From: Reticulitermes speratus
Lineage: Eukaryota > Arthropoda > Insecta > Blattodea > Rhinotermitidae
NCBI GenBank assembly: GCA_021186555.1
Contig: JAJKFL010000003.1
Coordinates: 24,075,908 to 24,139,907, forward strand
Length of the DNA stretch: 64,000 bases
Direction of reading: 5' to 3'
Below, in pieces: positions 43,437 through 55,119 of this stretch. The notes beneath the pieces are model-generated. The model was not told the DNA's origin. It searched no databases and saw nothing but the letters and a program-made list of their open reading frames with translations. Each line of letters opens with the position of its first letter. Position 1 is the first letter of the stretch. Made by a program: the position numbers and the translations under genes.

Positions 43437-43959
43437 AGTGATATTATTTGTTGTTATAATTATTATGTTTATACAAATAATAATATAATATAATGTAATA
43501 TACAATAACATTTTTGTGCAGAAAGAAACCTGACATTTAAATTAAAAACATCATCCATCCTCAAAGCATTGCAACCAGGTGTTACAGGTTAGGGAATTTA
43601 CAAGGGTTTATGACTCTGCACAGTTCTGGACCCAGCCCCGCAAAGCTCTCCCTCAGTAGTGATTCTCGTTACAGACGTAATTTAAGTACCAAGAAGAATA
43701 AACAGGATATTCTAGGAACCTAGTTTCTTTGGCCTGACACGCTGTCTGACGTGTTTAAACATGTTCGAATATTCGGCCGTCAGTCGCGATTAGACGACAG
43801 AGGAGAGTCTGTATTTATATTTTAACTATGATATAGTATATTGGTATACATGTTATAAATATTTAAACACTTTTAATAATGCGATTAACGTTCCTAGAAT
43901 TTAATTATTAAAAATAATTGTTTCCTAAATTTCTTCTCCTACCACCAGACAACCGTCCG
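43437..43959. other. unassigned AT-rich spacer
   Basis: Nothing recognised. Confidence 0.4.
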
Positions 43960-44070
43960 CGTAACATTGCATAGAGAAACAACAATTGTTTATTTTGAAA
44001 ACCATGCGAAACGCTTGAGTACATTGTGTTGACCAAATGCGGAGTTTTAATAATGCTAAATAATTGGCAT
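43960..44070 (-). repeat. Rp1 dispersed repeat, partial
   Basis: GTTTATTTTGAAAACCATGC, GAAACGCTTGAGTACATTGT, GTTTTAATAATGCTAAATAA in reverse order; diverged. Confidence 0.5.
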
Positions 44071-44649
44071 GCCTGGTGAGGGTCAGCCTTCATCAGTACT
44101 GTGCTAAGACCAAACCGTAGCGCGCAGACGCGTGGCTTGCAGATTTATTCTCCCTCTCAGAAAGCATTAAGAGCCACTCACAAAATCGTACGCTCACCAG
44201 CAGAACCCTCTTTTCACGAAAATGAATTCAAGCAGAAGGGATTCAGCTGTGCGTTTCAAATAGCGTATAGCCTACATTATTTCATAAAGATAGAAAAGAG
44301 TAAGCCCCTATTTTATTAGTAATTTTTAAGTTGTTATTGGTCAGAACACATGGCTCTTGCCATATACCCAGGGTGGGAGTAGGCCTGCAAAGAAGGTCGC
44401 TATTTTTCCGTTTGAGGGAATGAGTGTTTTGGATTTCTGCAGAAGACATGAGGCGAAGAACGAGCGGATCAAATATGAGAAAAAAAGAAGTTAGAAGAGA
44501 TGCAAAATAAGACAGAACTTAAGAAGAAAGAGGAGCAGAAAGAAGAAGATAATACGTGATGATTAGACAGGAGAAGAGAAAGTGGAAGAGCGTAGTGTGA
44601 ATCATTACTTTCTTTGCGGGAAGAAAAGGAAAGAACAATTTTGGCTCTG
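44071..44649. other. unassigned spacer, purine-rich stretch
   Basis: 44480-44640 is strongly purine-rich on the + strand (GAAGAAAGAGGAG type). No gene recognised. Confidence 0.4.
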
Positions 44650-44785
44650 CAAGTCTGCAAGTCCTACATCACAGAGAACACAGTCTGTCTGCATTATAAA
44701 AGCCAGCATATGGAGAATCATATGAAATATATAAACACACTGTTTGAGCAAAATATCGATTTTTTTTAACGTTAGCGCAGGTGTT
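44650..44785 (-). repeat. Rp1 dispersed repeat
   Basis: AAGTCCTACATCACAGAGAA, CACAGTCTGTCTGCATTATA, GAGAATCATATGAAATATAT, TTTAACGTTAGCGCAGGTG; joins SINE-B directly at 44786. Confidence 0.65.
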
Positions 44786-44965
44786 AAAAGCAGAGGTAAA
44801 GTTGTCTCTCTCTGAACGCCATGAAGACATGTGAAGGGAGTGCACGTCAAGCTCCACTCAATTTAACCTCGGCACTAGATGAAGATAAGTGGTCAGCATA
44901 ACGTCCCGGCAGCTTTACCCCCGAGGAAAAAGTTCCCGGTAACCATTAAAATCTTCGTAATGTGA
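44786..44965 (-). repeat. SINE-B copy, headless
   Basis: AGAGGTAAAGTTGTCTCTCT, AAGCTCCACTCAATTTAACC, TCGGCACTAGATGAAG, CCCGGCAGCTTTACCCCCG, GGAAAAAGTTCCCGGTAACC. Tail side abuts Rp1. Confidence 0.65.
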
Positions 44966-46650
44966 TTCTGAAACGCCAAATCGGGATGTTAGGACATGCA
45001 CATCGAGACGCTTCTGCTTGTGAAACGTTTGAGATGAAGCTAGAATGATGGAGCACAGTGATAGCGTTCGTTGGAACAGCATGGAAATGCTTCTATAAAA
45101 TTTGTCTTACGAGTCCAGTCACAATGACGTAATTTGCGCCATTTTGTTTAAAAAAGTAAAAGAAGAAAGGGAACAGACAGAATTGTCTTACAGCCTTAAG
45201 CTTTAAATGTAAATCAATGTCAATAAATGCAGATAATTGTTTTCTCCGACTGAATTTTAAAACACATAACTGCGAAAGTTCCGGTAAAATCCAAAAAAGT
45301 ACTTTATATTAACTTTGTATTAAAATATAATAAAATAATTAATTAACCAAAAAAAGTACTTTAGTGTTTTATCACCTTTAGCTGAAAATCGACTTAAACC
45401 CCAGGGAATCCACCCCTTAGTGTACGTGAGCAAAAAAGGAGTGTAAATTCATATTTGACAAAACTGGATGCGCAGCGTTCAATAGTGGAACTATGTCTTG
45501 ACCCTAATTGGAAAGATCTCCACCAACTTCTAAAAATTCATATGTTTCTGTCCAGTTGTGACATTTATGTCATTTCATTCCGCAAAAACTTTTGGACGCT
45601 TGGGCGAGACCAAGATTCACTTTTCACAATCGTAATAGATCTTAAATGTGCAGTGGATAGGGTACTAATCTTTTGACCCGAAGCATATGTGGCTTTTGAA
45701 GCCTCTCTCGCTGTGGGTGATTTTTTCCCAGAGAAATTTTAATTTAATTTAACAGATGAGGATTATGTAACGCCCTCTAATAAGGACTGATGAACCAAAG
45801 AAGAAAGGCCCTCTTTCTTTGCCTGACCATTCACAGAGGTCGAAGGTACGTTTGTCAGAAATGTCACTGCTTGGAACGCGAAATAGGTGATCTGATGGAA
45901 GACAGGAGTCCCCTCACACAGAGAGTTCTGGTCACAAGACCCGAGAGCGATATTCGCTGTCCTGTATCGGGCAAATTGAAATTCTCCAACGCTTGCACTC
46001 AACTTGAATTTACCGCTGCTTAGCAATCGGCCACTCTTTAGCTAACGTGTGCATATAATCTAATAATGACGCCGGTCGGCGGACAATTTTTATGAATGTG
46101 TAAGGATGTGATATGTAACTAATCACTGGCTCAATTAATAATACGACGTGTCCTGCTAAGTGCTGTAATCCTGCCTTCGGCACCCTCGTCCAAACTACTA
46201 GACCGTATCCCGTTAAAGCTCTGAAGAGAAGCCCCATGCCTACAACATCACTGAGCTACGTCATGCACCTCGACCTCTCACTCACTTTACCTGCAATAAT
46301 TAATTAACAGCACCTGTCCCTGTGATAGAAAGTGCACGGTGAGGACAGATATAAGTTGCGTCGACAGCAATGGGTCTCAGCGCGGGCTCATTGCGGAAGT
46401 GTGGGGGCATCACTCAGCCTCTTTCTTCCATTCCGTTAAGCCCATTCCTTTCTTGCCGCTCCCCCCTCCTTCTTCACTCTGGTCTGTGTGTACATTAAAA
46501 CTGTGAAATATCCAATTCCTCAGGTGACACACATTCGAACACAGAGTTGCCAAATGTGTAAAAAGGCGAAAAACACATTTTCCATGGAAAAGACATGAGA
46601 AATACCTAAAGCTACATAACATTCATAAGCCGTCTGATACTTTATGTACA
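44966..46650. other. unassigned spacer
   Basis: No gene or family repeat recognised. AAAAAAGTACTTTA occurs twice (about 45293 and 45351) bracketing an AT-rich stretch. Confidence 0.4.
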
Positions 46651-46651
46651 A

Positions 46652-46712
<61 letters not shown>
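46651..46712. repeat. compound (CA)n(TA)n microsatellite
   Basis: About 12 CA units followed without a break by about 18 TA units. Confidence 0.92.
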
Positions 46713-46715
<3 letters not shown>

Positions 46716-46829
46716 TCATATTTCTCACCTGATCCTCCACTTTAGGACGTAATTTGAACACCGGTCCTCCTGGATACGAAGTAGCAGTGTTCACCACTGA
46801 ACCGCGGATTTCGAGTCATTGTCTAGCTA

Positions 46830-47145
46830 GTTCACACATAAATTCTGTGAAACAATGTGGACGTATTTTTCCGCCCAGTGCTTCCCGATCTTTGAGAGAG
46901 CACCCTTGAAGTTTCCCAGGCGTCGTCCGTTTGTCCTTCTTATAAGTATTAAGATGAAGATGACTAAGGAGCATTGGCGGAGTAATACTAACAGGGGAAA
47001 TCCGAAGTACTCGAAGAAAAACCTCTCCCAGTGCCACTTTGTTCACCAGAAATCTCGCAAGGTCTGGCCTGGAATAGAAACCGGGCCTCGGCGATGATAG
47101 GCCGGCGACTAACCGCCTGAGCCATGGCACGTCCCATTGAAATCT
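46830..47145 (-). repeat. SINE-C copy 6, best preserved
   Basis: On the - strand: GACGTGCCATGGCTCAGGCG, GTTAGTCGCCGGCCTATC (A box), CCGGTTTCTATTCCAGGCC (B box mutated), AAAGTGGCACTGGGAG, CTTCGAGTACTTCGGATTTC, then CTCAAAGATCGGGAAGCACT. Useful reference for the whole family. Confidence 0.75.
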
Positions 47146-47857
47146 AAATGCTATATAAACATCTGACTGTTTTGTTTCGTACCGCGGACGTAACACAAAA
47201 CACACAAAGATGCTAAGAAATTTACTCCGTAGTGTTGTCAACATGTGCGGAAACCACGGTTGTTAAGCGATGTGCAAGTATTGTAGTAGCGTTTATGTAT
47301 GTGACTTGAATGCTCATTCTCATTATTTTTAAAATCACATTTATTAAACTCACTTTCGGTGTTATTCTTTATTTTAAAGTTTAGCCGCTGTACTGGGGTA
47401 CTAACAAGGACAGCTGCCCTATCCTGCCGAAGACCGTACAATTTACTTCTTGTAGACTATAATGTGAATCATCCTATGTACAGCGTGCTGATTTGAGATA
47501 AACCCTCTTGAAGCCATGTACGTCCACAGCGATTAAATGAAAAGAGATGCGGAGCATTTCAAGTAAGAATCCTACACGAAGCTTATCATAAAAAACGGTC
47601 AGTGTAAGTCCTCCGGTAGGACTCAGAAGGAGCCATAAAGAAGGGCTTTGTTTTGACATGATCCGTTTTTATAAGTGGTTTAGTTATTTATGTGTGTTTT
47701 TCTGCTTCTTCCTTGTCCGTCCTGCCCCTATTTTTGCTGCTGAAGATTGATGTAAAAGCTGACAGATACGAAACATGGGCCGGCTTGCAGGCATCCAGCC
47801 AGTTAGTATAGCGAAGCAGAGAAAGGGACACGGACAGATTCGTAGTCGTGTAAACAA

Positions 47858-48180
47858 GAGTTCAGGGCACACTATCCTCGGAACCATATAGTAAAAGACA
47901 CAGAATCGTAGGAACAAAACACTTTGCGGGACACAACCCTGTGGACCAGAGAGTCCAAGCCGCACAGTTAAGCAGTTCAAGGCACACAATTCTAACGACC
48001 AAATAATTCAAGGAACACAAGCCTAACAAGGAAATAGTTCGGGGCACAAAATTCTAGGGCTTAACTATTTGAGAAACACAATACTAAAGAATAAACAGTT
48101 CAAGGCACACAAACGTAAGGACCAAGCATTTCAAGGCAAACAATGCTAGCGACCAAACAATTCAAAAAACGCAATCCTAT
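47858..48180 (+). repeat. degenerate ~31 bp minisatellite
   Basis: About ten units of the form AGTTCAAGGCACACAATTCT plus AACGACCAAAT, with unit length 30-33 bases. The first half is more diverged. Not coding in any frame. Confidence 0.85.
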
Positions 48181-49459
48181 GGAAAAAAAAAACAGCCGTG
48201 TGATCTTCGATTTTTTAGCTTCCGACTGAACAGATTCCAAACAAACATAAATTTGATCTAAATAAGGAACTAGATATCTGTGTCATGTACAGAAGGACTG
48301 AATACTCATCCCGCTAACAAAGCCACCTTCAAATTGTATTGCTAGCATGTACGCGACATATTAATCTTTAATTTATATAAGGACGCTGCCAGTAGTTCAG
48401 ACTATGTAAGTGGGATAGCTAGTTAATAATTAACTTGGAAGGATGTGAGACGAAACGGTCATGCTGTAATTCAACTTACCAGCCCACCATTTTCTTGTAC
48501 GGTCTGAAGAAAACCGCAGAAACATGTCAGGGTAATTGGTCTTTGGTCCGAATTTTAAACCCGAGACCTTCCGAAAAAGAAGCAGGTCCTCGACCAGCAA
48601 TAGCACAATTATTACATGATTTGATGTCATGTGATACGAAAATTTCGGAGGAACTTGTTGCCTCCATCTTCAGAGTAAAGAATATTTACTAAATGGCACT
48701 TGAAATTCCCATAGCAGTGAGTATTAGGATTACGGGATATGATGATGTGTATTTGTTTATCTTATTTGTTTGTTTAAATAGATGCTGTTAGTAGCCCAGA
48801 CTAGGCCTATATAACGTCAGCCGTAAAATGATCAGTGAATAATAGACTAAATTGGCATGGTAGGGGAAGGAGGCTGTTGTGACCTAACTTAAAGAACAAT
48901 CCTTATCCCTGATTATGATCCTTATGGGTCAAAACATGTAGTGTTTTATATTACTCTTTGGTATTTAACTGCCACTGCATTTGAAGGGACTACGTAAAAC
49001 AACAAACATTTCGGTTAGGGAAGCCGGTGACCGGATAGAAATTCGAACCCTCCACCTTTCGAATAGAGGCAGAAGAACTGCACACTCGACCAAGACGTTT
49101 ATTGACGCCATTTAGCTTGACAGAGCGATACCGAAGTTTTGGAGAATCTTTCTGCTTCTGTTGGTACATATCTACGAACCTATGTTGGGTCACATCCCAA
49201 GAGATAGCAATTTTCAAGCAACAAAACTCCATGTCCTTTCGATTCCGTTTTTTAGATGTCTGAACACACTTGCTAGAGCAGTGGCCACTGTATATCTCGG
49301 AGGGGCCAAGCCTACATGATGCCATGGGCATCGGATTCTGGCGCCACAACGCACCTTGGGACTGGAAGAACAAGCTTGGTTGAATGACACGTTTGTTAAG
49401 GCAGGCGTGTTCCCCAGAAAAGGGCCTCTAGGTGCTCACATTTGTGGGGTATCTTAAAG
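48181..49459. other. unassigned spacer with decayed foldback pieces
   Basis: 48580-48690 carries one arm of the GGAAC/CCATCTTC group (ATTTCGGAGGAACTTG, TTGCCTCCATCTTCAGAG). 48907-48940 is a decayed hammerhead-like core (CUGAUUA, GAUCC..GGGUC, AAAAC, AUGUA) close in sequence to FB1. No gene recognised. Confidence 0.45.
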
Positions 49460-49735
49460 CAAAACTGGCCGTTAACTTATAACTAACTCGAAGCAGCAGA
49501 TAACTCCTTCTTGAAAAGCTCACAGTCGCGTAGGTAATGACGAAATTCCCAACTTATTATAAATCCCCATGTTCACAAGACCTCACCATTAGGTCCTATG
49601 CCAAATAATGTGAATCCAGTCCATACCTTTACATCCTATTTCTTTAAAAACAATTTTAGTGTTAATTTCCATCTATGCCCAGGTCTCCGAAGTAGTCTTT
49701 TCCCTTCAGGTTCTCCGCTCGAAGCCATGTCTTAA
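49460..49735 (-). mobile_element. L2 non-LTR 3'-end fragment
   Basis: Starts at the element 3' end (CTTATAACTAACTCGAAG), then CTCCTTCTTGAAAAGCTCAC and the C-terminal coding blocks in reverse. Its 3' terminus matches that of the longer copy at 6853, fixing the family end. Confidence 0.65.
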
Positions 49736-49789
49736 TGAGATGAGGGAAATATAAGCACCATATCTTAAAATGCTTGAATTATGGGTACA

Positions 49790-50090
49790 CAGCGTGCAAA
49801 ATAATCTGTCCACGCAACGAAGGCATATAGGGGGAGTAGAGGTATAGCTTCGCTCATTCCTAACGTCGGCATGAGGTGGAAGCTTGTGGTTAAATTCACG
49901 CCCCAGTCGCTTTACACCCGGGAAAGAACCCTGGTACCCACTTAGTGGCAGACTGGATGGACCCCAGAGTTGGTCGTAACGTTTTGGAGAAGAGAAAATT
50001 CCTCTTGCCTCTACTTGGGTTCGAACTCCAGACCGCCCATCCTGTAGTCTGGTCAATATACCGACTACACTAACCCAGCTCTTAGACTTG
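49790..50090 (-). repeat. SINE-B copy with complete head
   Basis: On the - strand: AGCTGGGTTAGTGTAGTCGG (A box), GGAGTTCGAACCCAAG (B box), TTCTCTTCTCCAAAACGTTA, CACTAAGTGGGTACCAGG, TTTCCCGGGTGTAAAGCG, CTTCCACCTCATGCCGACG, CCTTCGTTGCGTGGACAG. The best full-length example here. Confidence 0.8.
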
Positions 50091-50128
50091 TGTGCTGAAT
50101 AGGATATCTTATTGTTTCAGTATAGTAT

Positions 50129-50304
50129 ATTACATGGAAGATTTCGAAAGAAGCAGGCGCGCACCTAAAAGGAGTGCTGCCGGCCTGCAGCCCATCGAAA
50201 TAGAAATTTTAAAAAAGAAACATAGGTTTTTTAGACACGACAATATCAAACATTTTACGCGATTTACCCTTCAGTCGAAATCAGCCACTGAAATACGAGG
50301 CTGA
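50129..50304 (+). CDS. possible terminal exon (speculative)
   Basis: Preceded by TTATTGTTTCAG, a good splice acceptor. From ATG at 50137 the frame gives MEDFERSRRAPKRSAAG, then a basic stretch (ILKKKHRFFRH) and ends at TGA near 50302, 55 or so residues in all. Codon use looks more protein-like than most frames here, but I recognise no domain and see no partner exon. Could be chance. Confidence 0.18.
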
Positions 50305-50669
50305 TGACTAGTACATTGGAATTATGAAAAGTACAGTAAACTTCGGAAGTATCAGATAAACTTAAAAAGCAAGAAGTTTAGACCTCGTCATGTAAATAGA
50401 GTGAGTCTTAGAACATGTAGTGATTTTAATATGAAGATATACATGCAGTTGCACACAATGTTAAGTTATAATTATATTTATGACATGATTTTTGTAAAAC
50501 TGTTTTTAAAATTAAACAAAAATTTTATATAGCCTCAGGGTCAGCCCCCCCCCCCCTCCCCCAGCGAAATATTCTGCTTATGCGCCTGGAACGAAGAAGG
50601 GCCATTTTAATGCATATTCAATGCCACAAGAATTTTCACAGTTGAGTGACACGCAGAAACTTCTTCTTT
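50305..50669. other. unassigned spacer with poly-C
   Basis: A run of 12 C at 50545-50556 followed by TCCCCC. Nothing else recognised. Confidence 0.4.
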
Positions 50670-50860
50670 TTCACATTAACCCTTTAAAGCACAGTGGTTT
50701 CCTTAGGACTATGTCTCACCAGCTTTAACCTTAAAAATACTCCACTTTTCCCAACACAACATACTTACATGCGATTACTTCCCTGTACGCGATTAACAGG
50801 CTGGCCTCTGTAATGGGGAGAAACAGTGTGCCGTCTGGCAAATAGGAAATGTATTTCCAT
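50670..50860 (+). repeat. Rp1 dispersed repeat
   Basis: CCCTTTAAAGCACAGTGGTT, CACCAGCTTTAACCTTAAAA, GATTAACAGGCTGGCCTCTG, TAATGGGGAGAAACAGTGTG in forward order. It gives the left end of the family. Confidence 0.65.
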
Positions 50861-52774
50861 ACAAGCCTACATGACCAATAAAATTCGTGATGCAAAGGGC
50901 TAATTTTGATTTGTGCACGTTTTGAAGGGTATGAATATGTCAATGACCTTCTCCCGCAAGTGATACATTGTTTGTGACTGGCGGTTATTGCTTATCTAAT
51001 GGAGTGATGGAGGAGAATATTAAACAGTCTGACAGAGCACCGGTTGCACAGGAAACAGAGATGGTATTCACGTCCGCCGGCGACCTTTCATTATGACTAA
51101 ATTTCAAAATGGCCAGATAAAACAGTGCTATAAATGAGTCCACGCCTGCATTTCATTCTATTTCAGTATGGACCTCTGCTTGTTAATACGTTCTGTTACC
51201 TGGCTTACTTTTATGATCTTTATTTCCTTCTATCTTTCTCCCCATCCCCCGTCCCATATCAAATACGATGGCTCCCATGACACACGTCTCAAATCGTTAG
51301 AAATAGGTCTAAATATTATCAAGGATAAAACTGGACAGAAAGACAAACTGAGGCGCCCGGAAACATGTAACAGTTAAATTGCTGGAATATAACTGGATTA
51401 AAGTTGATTGTATTTTGTCTTGCAATACAAGTCTGCACAGCCTGCTCCCCTTCAGTCATTATTACACAGAATCTGTGAAGTCAGCCTCGCCATCAGAGGG
51501 TCGTGCTGATGAAAAAAGCAATTACATTTCTAGAGTATTATTTACTAACGAATAATCGGCCAAGAGATTAATTCAAATGTCTGGCAACTAACTGAATCTC
51601 TGTACAATCTAAGGCGTCAGCAACAGTTCCCATTTCTGTTGCGTTCTCAAGGAACAGCTGCAAGAATGCACCTATTAGCGTCGCACGGCTGTCTGTTCGC
51701 ATGTAGCAACTCCAAAACTGGTGGAGGGATTTTCGTGAAATCTCATTGGGGGCCTTTTACTAAACTCTATCGACACCTTCCTGTTTCAATTACAACTGAA
51801 CAACAGTAATGGATGCTTTATATAAGAAACTACACACCTTTCTTTCTACACCTTGGTCATTACTCACTAAATATTAATGGAACAGAAAATGCAGCAACGA
51901 AAGATCAAATACAAATTTTATGTCCAATACACTTTTCCCGTGAGTATAACTGTTTTCAATATAATCAAACAAAAGGTAACTTAGGTCCCACAGTTCCTGC
52001 TTCCGTTATCTGAAGTTACCGTCACCCTTTTTGAAAAACCTGCATCTTTTATTTTAAAATTTAAATTATTCGAGCTATCATTATTTTCCCACCACGGTGT
52101 CAGCTTAAGTCGGTCATGACAACACCCTCTCCACATTAACACGTTGTCGCACCAGAGTAATGGCGACCAAAGCGTGACACAACCAACATTCTCTATCGAT
52201 GCATAAACGCATGTTCGGTGAAGGGTTTTCTTTACAAAAACTTAATGAAAAGACAGACAAAAATTCACTCGAGGAGGAGGGGATATGAACCCCGTACACA
52301 AGTCAGTTTACCTACTGTAAACCTTCCATCACCCTGCAACATAAAGCAATAATACAAGGCTCTCCACTGCGGCCACCCAGGTTCGACATAAAATAACGAT
52401 AAATTTAAAACTATAATGCTATCTTACCTCTCACCTGTTGATCGATGACGAATATTAATCCGTAGCTTTTCAGAGACAAGATAAGTTCGAAGTGATTGTG
52501 GCCACCCAGATCATCATATGCATCACGTACGTTATTGTAGGCTAACTTTAAAGAAAGCGTGTACGCAATCTATGAAGCGTATCACAACTGCAAGTGAATA
52601 TTATGAGGACAAAGACGGAAACACATGGCACTTACTCAAGATTATTGACACATTTCTTCATTATAGCGCAAGAAATTTCGAGCATGATCTGCGAACAATG
52701 ATTCATCTTTCAAATTTAGTCAATTGTAAAATACAATGCTTTGATCTGAGTCTTTGGGTCGTCATAGTGCCGGT
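50861..52774. other. unassigned spacer
   Basis: No gene recognised. A weak R5-like piece lies near 51700-51750. A 93-codon frame at 52518-52799 overlaps FB10 and is not supported. Confidence 0.4.
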
Positions 52775-52955
52775 ATTCGGATTGACGTCTTCTATGTAGT
52801 GTAGTCTGGTAGGAGACGTCTCCACCTTCAGAGTCGAAGTGGGTGGGGTATGATGCGGCCCAAATCTAATCCCACTCACTTCTTCAGCATTGAAAATGGA
52901 GGAAAGTAGTCCTCCGAAATGCTGGTATCCACTTACAATACTATGAGGTGTTTCA
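52775..52955. repeat. foldback element FB10 (GGAAC/CCATCTTC group)
   Basis: Imperfect arms: AGACGTCTCCACCTTCAGAG with TCGAAGTGGGTGGGGTATG on the left, and CCCACTCACTTCTTCAGC with AAAATGGAGGAAAGTAG and CCTCCGAAATGCTGG on the right. Confidence 0.45.
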
Positions 52956-54079
52956 ACCGAAAAAAATAACAATATGAACATCCTGTGTAAGTTAGGTTAT
53001 CTTTCAAGTAATACGAGAACAGGAATGATGTAGTGTTATGTGAAATAAGAAATTCCTTTGCAACAAAAAATACAAATTATCTTGGAGAGAAGAGAGAAAG
53101 AGAGACATAGATTACACGCCTTGTATGTTGCTGGGTACAGGTTGTGTAGAAGCATTGTCGTCATAATCAGTGGGACAGAGATAGAGCTATGCTCCAAACA
53201 CGAACCTCTGCTACATACAACCACTACGTTACGTCGCCGGTAGGTACGCCCGTACGAGACGCCTGCTTAGGGCTAATGTACGAATACGGGACTCGACTGT
53301 GTCTGTACTGTACTGGACAATGGCCTTTTTGAAACTTTGCGTGGTAACCCGAAAAATCTGAAACGCTTCCACACTCTGTTTGGACGTCTGTAAGATGACG
53401 GGCAAAAATTTTGTAAGTATTGTAGAATGAGTAATTCAAAATTTGAAAATTTAAAAAGTTATTGCACACAGAGTTTGAAAGTAAGAACACACGATAGAGA
53501 CGTAGCATAACAACAGTAGAAAAACAAGGTTTAAATTCAAAAAGTATGTCACAACGCATTTGATATTAAATATTTAAGACTAAATATAAAATGTACCGCA
53601 TTAACGTTAGAATGACATTAATAAATACGTTCAAAAGAGGGAAACGTAATTTAGTATGCTGGAACAAGCTACACAGTTTGATTCTGACTGATATGCAACC
53701 TGGAAGCAACATTCGTGTACGTCCGGCTGGTAACCGGAAAAAGCCGAACCGCTGGAAGGCAAGCCATGTCGCCCAATAGACTGCTGCTTTTCAAATCACA
53801 GACTGGACTGGATTTCTACAGTACTGTGCTGTGGCCTTGAGAAGTAACTTTCGAAGAGGTCCGTGGAGACTCGGTCTTGGTACAGTCGCAGCCTCGTTCT
53901 GTACATGTGAATTAGCCCTTGTGGTCTTCTGGGATGTGACACCGCGTAGTTTGGTAGAGAGCTCAAGCTTCAGGGTCTCACTTCTGTCAGGAGGATGGAG
54001 GTATCAGATTCCTCCCAAATTTTGTTATGCATATTTTAAACTGTAAGAGATCTCAGAAGACCCCTTGAAACTTGAAGTT
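52956..54079. other. unassigned spacer
   Basis: Nothing recognised. Confidence 0.4.
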
Positions 54080-54310
54080 CTTATAATTCAGATAAACATT
54101 CACTTCCTTATCTCACAGTAAACACACAGCGTCTCCTTTGCAAAAACCAACCAGTTAATTTTGTACAGAAAAATAACCATTGTTTATTGTGAAAATTATA
54201 CGAAATACATAAATACACTGTGTGAGTAAAATGCAGATTTTCTTAATTTAAAACAAGTTGTACATAGGGATATAGTAACCACCGTAACTTAAGTGGTTAA
54301 AAGTCCACTG
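54080..54310 (-). repeat. Rp1 dispersed repeat, nearly complete
   Basis: CACTTCCTTATCTCACAGTA, CAAAAACCAACCAGTTAATT, TGTTTATTGTGAAAATTATA, ACACTGTGTGAGTAAAATGC, ATAGTAACCACCGTAACTTA in reverse order. Confidence 0.7.
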
Positions 54311-54689
54311 CCGTGAGAACCTCTAACGTTATAGTCTGCTAAGCCGACACGGGGCAATGACCAGGGAAAGGCGTTGACGTGGCGTGGGTTAGAATACCAC
54401 TTGGAGAAACGGTTATGAGGTATATGGGCCACTTCCAGAAGGTACGTGAAATATTATAAGGGGATACATGAGGTGTGTGTTATACAACATCACCAACAGA
54501 TCAAAAGGGTCTAAAACATCTTGACATCTTCTTTGTATTTTTCTGTGCTTGGAATAAATTAAATTGGGTTTGTTTCAAATAACAAGTCTCTATACCTGTT
54601 GCTTATAATGCATGGTAACGTGTGGCTTGAGATGAAAATCGATTTGCGACTGAGACGAATACATGCAATTTCAGTAGAGTCTTAAGTTT

Positions 54690-55045
54690 ACGCGACGTTC
54701 CAATCACGGACGAAGGCATACGTGAAGTTTCATTCCAAGACCAAGAGGTTCGCGTAGTTTCACACAAAGACTATGGAGCAGGCTACTTAAAATTTCACTC
54801 AGAGGACTACGAGATTGTGAAGTTCCATTTTTAGACAAAGGGTGCGTAATTTTTCATTGTGAGACAGGGGGTATGTGAAGTTTTATTCTGCAACAAAGGG
54901 TACGTGAAGTTCCATTCTGCGACAAGGGGTCCATGAAGTTTCATTCTGAGACCAAGGGGACAGTGAAGTTTAACTCTGAGACTAAGGGGTACATAAAGTT
55001 CCACTCTAAGACTAAGGGGTACGTGACATTGCACCCTGAGGCCAT
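54690..55045 (+). repeat. degenerate ~30 bp minisatellite
   Basis: About eleven units of the form ACGTGAAGTTTCATTCTGAG plus ACTAAGGGGT. The right half is more regular. The apparent 67-codon reverse frame of repeated VPLSLRVKL-like units is a by-product of the period being a multiple of three. Confidence 0.85.
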
Positions 55046-55119
55046 GGGGCCCGCTGACTCAAAACGGTTCAGAACCGCTGGCTTGGAGTATTGTTGGTGA
55101 ATGCCCGCGTGCTCCTGTA

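Noticed and set aside
54831-55034. 67-residue repeated reverse peptide (VPLSLRVKL units)
   Set aside because: By-product of a 30 bp tandem repeat whose period is divisible by three.
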